26,119 bases of DNA from a virus. Shown here in pieces: positions 21,926 to 26,119 of this stretch. The number at the start of each line of letters is the position of its first letter. The stretch's first letter is position 1. The position numbers were made by a program, and so were the translations under genes. The stretch spans positions 1 to 26,119 of IMG/VR virus record IMGVR_UViG_3300040944_000205; one strand, given 5' to 3'. The notes under the pieces were generated by a model. The model saw only the letters and a list, made by a program, of their open reading frames with translations, was not told the DNA's origin and ran no database searches.

Positions 21926-22477
21926 TCAACCCGCCTGCTTCTTCACCCAGGCGACATAGCTGTCCATCCAGTTCTGCAAGAACTGCGGTTTGGCGGGCCC
22001 GATCTCGCCATGGGCGTCGAACAGGCCCTCCTTCGCCTGGATGAAGGCTTCGGGCTGGCCCAGCGTCGGCGCGTCGAGATAGGCGAGGATGTTGCGCAAA
22101 TGCTGCTGCGCCATCGCCGTGCCGATCGCGCCGACCGAAACGCCTATGACGCCGGCGGGCTTGCCTGCGAAGGCGTTGGCGCCATAGGGGCGTGACGCAT
22201 TGTCGATCGCGTTTTTGAGCACGCCGGGAACCGAGCGATTATATTCCGGCGTCACGAACAGAACGCCCTTGGCGGCGGTGATCTCGCCTTTCAGCCGCTT
22301 CACCGACGCGGCCTGGTTCGCGTCGTCGTCCTGATTGTAGAGCGGCAGATCGCCGATTTGCGCCTGGTGGAGAGAAAACTCCGGCGGCGCAAGTTTGGCG
22401 AGGGCGTTCGCCAGCTTGCGGTTGTAAGAGTCGCGGCGAAGGCTGCCGACCAGCACAAGGATTGGATAGGGGCTCAT
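21926..22477 (-). CDS. NADPH-dependent FMN reductase family protein (183 aa)
   Basis: ATG 22477 has GGAGA eight bases upstream; a TTG at 22492 is the alternative. It has the flavodoxin-like FMN_red features: ILVLVGSLRRDSYNRKLANA (phosphate-binding loop) and FVTPEYNRSVPGVLKNAIDN (flavin-binding loop, hallmark PEYN). These enzymes reduce FMN, quinones or azo compounds with NAD(P)H in the cytosol. Full length, no lesion. A host-type metabolic gene on the opposite strand inside the tail region, so cargo. Confidence 0.9.
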   Translation of the reverse strand: MSPYPILVLVGSLRRDSYNRKLANALAKLAPPEFSLHQAQIGDLPLYNQDDDANQAASVKRLKGEITAAKGVLFVTPEYNRSVPGVLKNAIDNASRPYGANAFAGKPAGVIGVSVGAIGTAMAQQHLRNILAYLDAPTLGQPEAFIQAKEGLFDAHGEIGPAKPQFLQNWMDSYVAWVKKQAG

Positions 22478-22642
22478 ATCGATCGTCTCCAAAAGTCGGG
22501 GATCAGCGGACGCATCGAAAGGGCAAATATTGTTCGGCCGCGGCGAAAGGCCAATTGTCGCTTCTCAGCGTTGCAAAAGTCCAAACAGAGAACATAAAAT
22601 TCGCGCCAGTTCCGGCGCGGCTCAAATAGGGAAAAACCGTCC

Positions 22643-23941
22643 ATGGCCGACGATGTGACGATCCGCTTTAGCGCCGACACCGACGATTTGGAGGACGGTC
22701 TCGCCAATGTGCGCGGCGCCGTCGGCTCGGTGACGCCGGACCTCAAGAAGCTCTCGGAGAGCGTCAGCGACGCCGCGCAAAAAGCCGCGCCCGCGACGGC
22801 GGCCTTTTCGCGCATGTCGGTCGCCATCGGCGACGGCCTGACCGGCGCGTTGCGGCCGGCTTCCGCCGCCTTGGGGGGGGCGCTCGGCGACGACGCCGGC
22901 GCCGCCAAGAAGCGCATCGACGACGAGATCAAGGCGCTGCAAGAATCGCTGGCGATCAAGAAGACGATTTTCGACGGCGAGGCGAAGCTCAAGAACATCA
23001 GCGAGGGCGAAAAAATCGCGTTCGTGAGGGCCGCGACGCAGGAGGAATACGAGGCGCAACGCGCTTTGCTGGAGCAGGAGGCGGGGCTCGCCGATCTGAG
23101 CGTCAAGCAAAAGGAGGCGGCGCTGAGCAAGATCAGGACGCTCGAAGCGACGCATCAAAAGCAGATACTGCAACTCGCCTACCAGGCCGCCGAGGAGCAG
23201 GACAAAATTTGGCAGGGTCTCGCGAGCAAAATCGGCTCTTCGATGAGCTCCAGCATCATGGGGTTGTTGCAGCACACGACGACCTTTCGCGAAGGCGTGC
23301 GCCAAATGGCGGTGCAGGCGACGCAATATTTCGTCAATATGGGCACGCAATGGGTCGCCAGTTTCGCGATGAACATAGCCAAGAACGTCGCGACGCATGT
23401 GATGGGCGAACAGGCGATGACGGCGGCGACGCAACTCGGCGTTTCCGAGCGCACGGCGAGCGAGGCGGCGGGAAGCGTCGCGGACCTCGCCGGCAAAGTG
23501 GCGGCGGTGATCAAGAGCATCATGGCGTCGTCGGCCGAGGCTTTCGCCGGCGTGTTCGGCTTCATGGCGCCGCTGCTGGGGCCGGCCGCGGCAGGTCCGG
23601 CGGATGCGGCGCAGGCGACCGTGGCGGGCGCGGCCAGCATTGCCTCCTTCGACATCGGCGCCTGGAACATTCCGCAAGACCAGCTCGCGATGGTGCACAA
23701 GAACGAACTGGTGATGACCGCGAGTCAGGGCGACGCCTTCCGCAACCTCGTCAACAATGGCGGCGCGGGAAGCGACCCCGCGCCGAGCGTTCACGCGCCG
23801 GTGAACTTCCATGTCCACGCGCTCGACGCTCAGGGCGTCGCGAGCTTCTTGCAAGGCAATGGCCGCGAGATCATGAAGGCGGTCGGCCGCCATGTGCAGG
23901 ACGGGCTGCACCTTGGCGTGCGGGGACTGAATCCGACGTGA
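22643..23941 (+). CDS. Phage tail tape measure protein, short (432 aa)
   Basis: ATG 22643 follows AGGGA. Residues 1-130 begin DVTIRFSADTDDLEDGLANV, the style of lambda-family tape measure N-termini. Then come long helical, charged segments (EIKALQESLAIKKTIF, EEYEAQRALLEQEAGLADLS). The middle and C-terminal parts have hydrophobic helices (FGFMAPLLGPAAAGPADA) and an end with HAPVNFHVHALDAQGVASFL. The protein sets tail length and may pass into the target cell membrane. At 432 residues it predicts a short tail. The virion operon resumes here after the minus-strand cargo. Frame intact. Confidence 0.82.
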   Translation: MADDVTIRFSADTDDLEDGLANVRGAVGSVTPDLKKLSESVSDAAQKAAPATAAFSRMSVAIGDGLTGALRPASAALGGALGDDAGAAKKRIDDEIKALQESLAIKKTIFDGEAKLKNISEGEKIAFVRAATQEEYEAQRALLEQEAGLADLSVKQKEAALSKIRTLEATHQKQILQLAYQAAEEQDKIWQGLASKIGSSMSSSIMGLLQHTTTFREGVRQMAVQATQYFVNMGTQWVASFAMNIAKNVATHVMGEQAMTAATQLGVSERTASEAAGSVADLAGKVAAVIKSIMASSAEAFAGVFGFMAPLLGPAAAGPADAAQATVAGAASIASFDIGAWNIPQDQLAMVHKNELVMTASQGDAFRNLVNNGGAGSDPAPSVHAPVNFHVHALDAQGVASFLQGNGREIMKAVGRHVQDGLHLGVRGLNPT

Positions 23942-24114
23942 GCCGGCAATTCGCGCTCACCTCTTGAGCGGTCGCCGCTCGATTGGCGCGGGCGGCGCGT
24001 GTGAGTAGTTTCCGCTTCTATCCCCGCCATATCCCGCGCGCTATGCTGCATCCGCCGCCAGCGTTCGAACACTCCGCGACGGAACATTTACTTTTCTTTT
24101 GAGGAAACGCAAAC

Positions 24115-24549
24115 GTGACACGACATTGGTGGCTTTGGGTCGTCTATCTGGCGATTTTTATCGTGGTGGGCGCGGGTCATTGCGTTTGGTTCGCGGCGAC
24201 TCTCGATCCGGCGATCGGGTCGCGGTTTGGCGCCGCCTTGACTGCTATAGGCGTCATCGTGACGGCGCAACCGTTCTTTCGCACCGGATTTAAAGACGCC
24301 GTTGATCGTCAGATGCCCGAGGGTGTGGTCGAAGCGGTAAGCCGTCCGCTTGCCGCCCAGCCTCTCGCGGGCCACTCGCCCGCGCATTTGCTCAAGCAAC
24401 AGAGAGAAGCGCACAAGGTCGCGCGCCCTGGCGTCGTGCACGATGTCATAGCCGAACGGGTGATTGGCGTCGCGCTCATATTCTTTGGAACACTCGCGCA
24501 CGGCTATGGCGACTTGCCGTTGAAGTGGCTGGGATTCACGGGGAACTGA
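24115..24549 (+). CDS. Small inner-membrane protein of unknown function (144 aa)
   Basis: GTG 24115 with GAGGAA (24101-24106) upstream. Hydrophobic helices at about residues 5-28 (WLWVVYLAIFIVVGAG), 37-55 (GAALTAIGVIVTAQPF) and 112-128 (ERVIGVALIFFGTLAHGY), with a hydrophilic section between the second and third. I recognise no family. It stands where baseplate genes would be expected, between tape measure and TIM-barrel genes. A holin-like role cannot be excluded but is unsupported. Confidence 0.6.
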   Translation: MTRHWWLWVVYLAIFIVVGAGHCVWFAATLDPAIGSRFGAALTAIGVIVTAQPFFRTGFKDAVDRQMPEGVVEAVSRPLAAQPLAGHSPAHLLKQQREAHKVARPGVVHDVIAERVIGVALIFFGTLAHGYGDLPLKWLGFTGN

Positions 24550-24681
24550 CCTGACGACTCGCTGCTCGCTTTCGCAAGGCGCGCGGCGGCTCGCGTCCGC
24601 ATGCGCATTTCCGAGGCCGGACGCGGCATGCCCGTCCTTTGCTTCCTCGCCCCGCGTCTCTGACGACCATTCGAGGCCCGC

Positions 24682-26001
24682 ATGACCTTCCCCTATCTCT
24701 CCGCGATTAACCTCATCCCCGCGTCGGGCGAGTTCGTCTACGACACCGTGGCGTATAGCGGCGAGCCGCCGGGCTCTTCGACCTTCACGCCGATCAACAC
24801 CTATCACGCGCCTGGCGGAACGCGCACGGACGTTATGTTCGCGCTCGATCAGTTGCAGGCGACGCTGCCCAATTGCGAGAGCGTCGCGCTGGTCGTGCAA
24901 TGGCTGGGGAACTCGCTCGACGCCTCGACGTGCCAGGTCTATCCGGCGACGACCTATCTCCTTAACGGCGCGGTCGGCGCCTTCGAGCCGACGGCGGGTG
25001 GAACGGATTCGTGGCGCGTCTCAGACGTGACGCTCGCCACATCCGGCCTCATTCCGATCAGCCGGCCCGACGGCGTTCACGCCGTTTACGGCGGCACGCC
25101 CTCCGATCAATCGGTCGTGCGCTGCATCGCGGAGCTTAAAGATCGCGGCTTCAAGGTCGCGCTCTATCTGATGATGAACATGGACGTGACCGGCAAGCCG
25201 TGGCGCGGCCTCGTGACCTATTCGCCCGATGTCTCCAGCGCCGCGACGACGGTGGCGAATAATTTTCTGGGAACCGCCGCGACCTCGCAGTTCACGCGCG
25301 ACGCGACCAATCTCACCGTGCATTATTCGGGCGACGTGCTCGACTTCACCTATCGCCGCTTCGTGCTGCATTACGCCAATCTCGCGGCGCTCGCGGGCGG
25401 CGTCAATCTCTTCGTGTTCGGCTCCGAGCTGCGCGGGCTCGAGGCGATACGCGGCCCCGCCTGGACGCCCGCCGGCACGACGGACGGAAGCGGAAACGCG
25501 GTGTGGGATTATCCGTTCGTCGCCGGGCTCGTCACGCTGGCCAATGATTGCCGCTCGGTGTTCGACGCGGCGGGTTTCACCAAGAATCTCGCGGCGCGCG
25601 AAAACCTCATCACCTATTCCGCCGATTGGTCGCAATGGATGGGCGCGCAGCACGCGGGCGTAACGGGAATCTTTCCGCATCTCGACACGCTGTTCGCGTC
25701 ATCCAACATCGATTTCGTGTCGATCGACAATTACATGCCGTTGTCGGACTGGACCACCGGCGACGGCGGTCTCGACGCGCGAAACTGGCGTCTGCCGGCG
25801 CCTGCCTCTTGGCCGCTCGCCAGTCCGACGACGCTCGGCTTTGGCCTCACCGGCGCGCCGGACGTTCATCGGCTCGACTATCTGACCGCCAACATCGAGG
25901 GCGGCGAGAAATGGGGGCAATTCTGTACCCTAACCTACATGTTTTGTCCGCAACATATGGTGTGCGCGTCACCGCAAACGGAGCGCATCTCTGCCCTCTA
26001 A
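24682..26001 (+). pseudogene. GTA TIM-barrel-like host-specificity/baseplate protein, truncated at both ends
   Basis: The frame carries the GTA TIM-barrel-like domain: AINLIPASGEFVYDT, SVALVVQWLGNSLDAS, ELKDRGFKVALYLMMNMDV, LFVFGSELRGLEAIRG, ENLITYSADWSQWMG, DFVSIDNYMPLSDW and NIEGGEKW. In GTA gp15-type megaproteins this domain lies several hundred residues from the start; here it begins almost at once, with an in-frame TGA 21 bases upstream. After NIEGGEKW (about 25915) the sequence leaves the family, and an unrelated tail of about 28 residues ends at TAA 25999-26001. The usual remainder, including receptor-binding parts, is absent. It is a fragment of the tail-tip protein. Confidence 0.78.
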
Positions 26002-26119
26002 ATCTAGTGGCGCGCCCTGCGCTATCCGGCGCGGAACCGCGCGGAATCATATGCCGTTGATAGGGTTGGATTCGTGATCAGGATTGGTCGCGGGGGCGCA
26101 TCGCGCTGCGCGGAAACGT
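25918..26119. other. Unidentified sequence after the break in the TIM-barrel gene
   Basis: From about 25918 the DNA no longer fits the TIM-barrel family. AATTCTGTACCCTAACCTAC starts a less GC-rich stretch followed by GC-rich non-coding-looking sequence to the edge. I see no defensible gene. It may be the end of an insertion element or a deletion joint; no inverted repeat can be confirmed inside the window. Confidence 0.4.

Noticed and set aside
22622-23911. Long minus-strand open frame opposite the tape measure gene
   Set aside because: No motif, Arg/His-rich shadow composition; the + strand frame has tape-measure features and a ribosome site.
24088-24900. Minus-strand open frame of 270 codons
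   Set aside because: It covers two + strand genes, one with a clear TIM-barrel domain; composition is that of a shadow.
1-26119. tRNA genes, rRNA, attachment sites, integrase
   Set aside because: I found no tRNA-like cloverleaf, no integrase frame and no convincing att repeat, so prophage borders cannot be set from this window.

Overview
GC-rich DNA (strong G/C bias at third codon positions) from an alphaproteobacterium, probably Hyphomicrobiales. A deleted PQQ-dehydrogenase remnant and a DUF3280/DUF2380-type secreted protein hint at a methylotroph (Methylocystis/Methylosinus-like); this is inference from gene content only. Most of the window is a tailed-phage or GTA-like structural gene cluster on the + strand, decayed and loaded with cargo.

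Layout. 1-2.9 kb: end of an IS630-type transposase, a serine-dehydrogenase-proteinase-family gene with an in-frame TGA, a small gene behind a strong ribosome binding site, a minus-strand PQQ-dehydrogenase remnant, and a small exported protein closed by a good terminator. 3.1-4.45 kb: large terminase. 4.45-9.1 kb, cargo block 1: yjzC-like and DUF1883 genes (-), an XRE/ImmA-IrrE regulator with an overlapping PIN-domain gene, then a Tox-REase-5 toxin with two overlapping Imm52 immunity genes. 9.4-10.8 kb: portal gene with an in-frame TAA. 10.8-12.2 kb, cargo block 2: a CdiA_C-type tRNase toxin domain joined to the portal gene in the -1 frame across an A9 run, a small putative immunity gene, then a second copy of the portal 3' end. 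12.3-14.1 kb: secreted DUF3280-type protein and XkdF-like protease/scaffold. A minus-strand DUF1269 gene follows. 15.1-19.5 kb: major capsid, connector, gp10-like, tail terminator and tail tube (frameshifted) genes. 19.5-21.5 kb: tail assembly chaperone split by an IS3-family (IS407-like) element. 21.6-22.5 kb: minus-strand coiled-coil membrane protein and FMN reductase. 22.6-26.0 kb: tape measure, a small membrane protein, and a GTA TIM-barrel protein truncated at both ends.

How it fits together. The order terminase-portal-protease-capsid-connector-tail-tape measure-TIM barrel is that of a siphophage/GTA-like head-tail cluster, but stops, a frameshift, an IS and missing baseplate genes make it unlikely to build particles as sequenced. 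The most interesting feature is how two toxin-immunity cargos sit: each lies directly after a structural gene (terminase; portal), and each is followed by a duplicate of the 3' end of that gene. At the portal this is a 164-bp, roughly 90% identical direct repeat that keeps the reading frame. Recombination across it would swap a toxin-bearing portal C-terminus for a plain one. This resembles the exchangeable C-terminal tips of CDI/Rhs toxins, here on a virion portal protein. Eight intergenic sites carry chromosomal-type palindromic repeats, suggesting long residence in the host chromosome.
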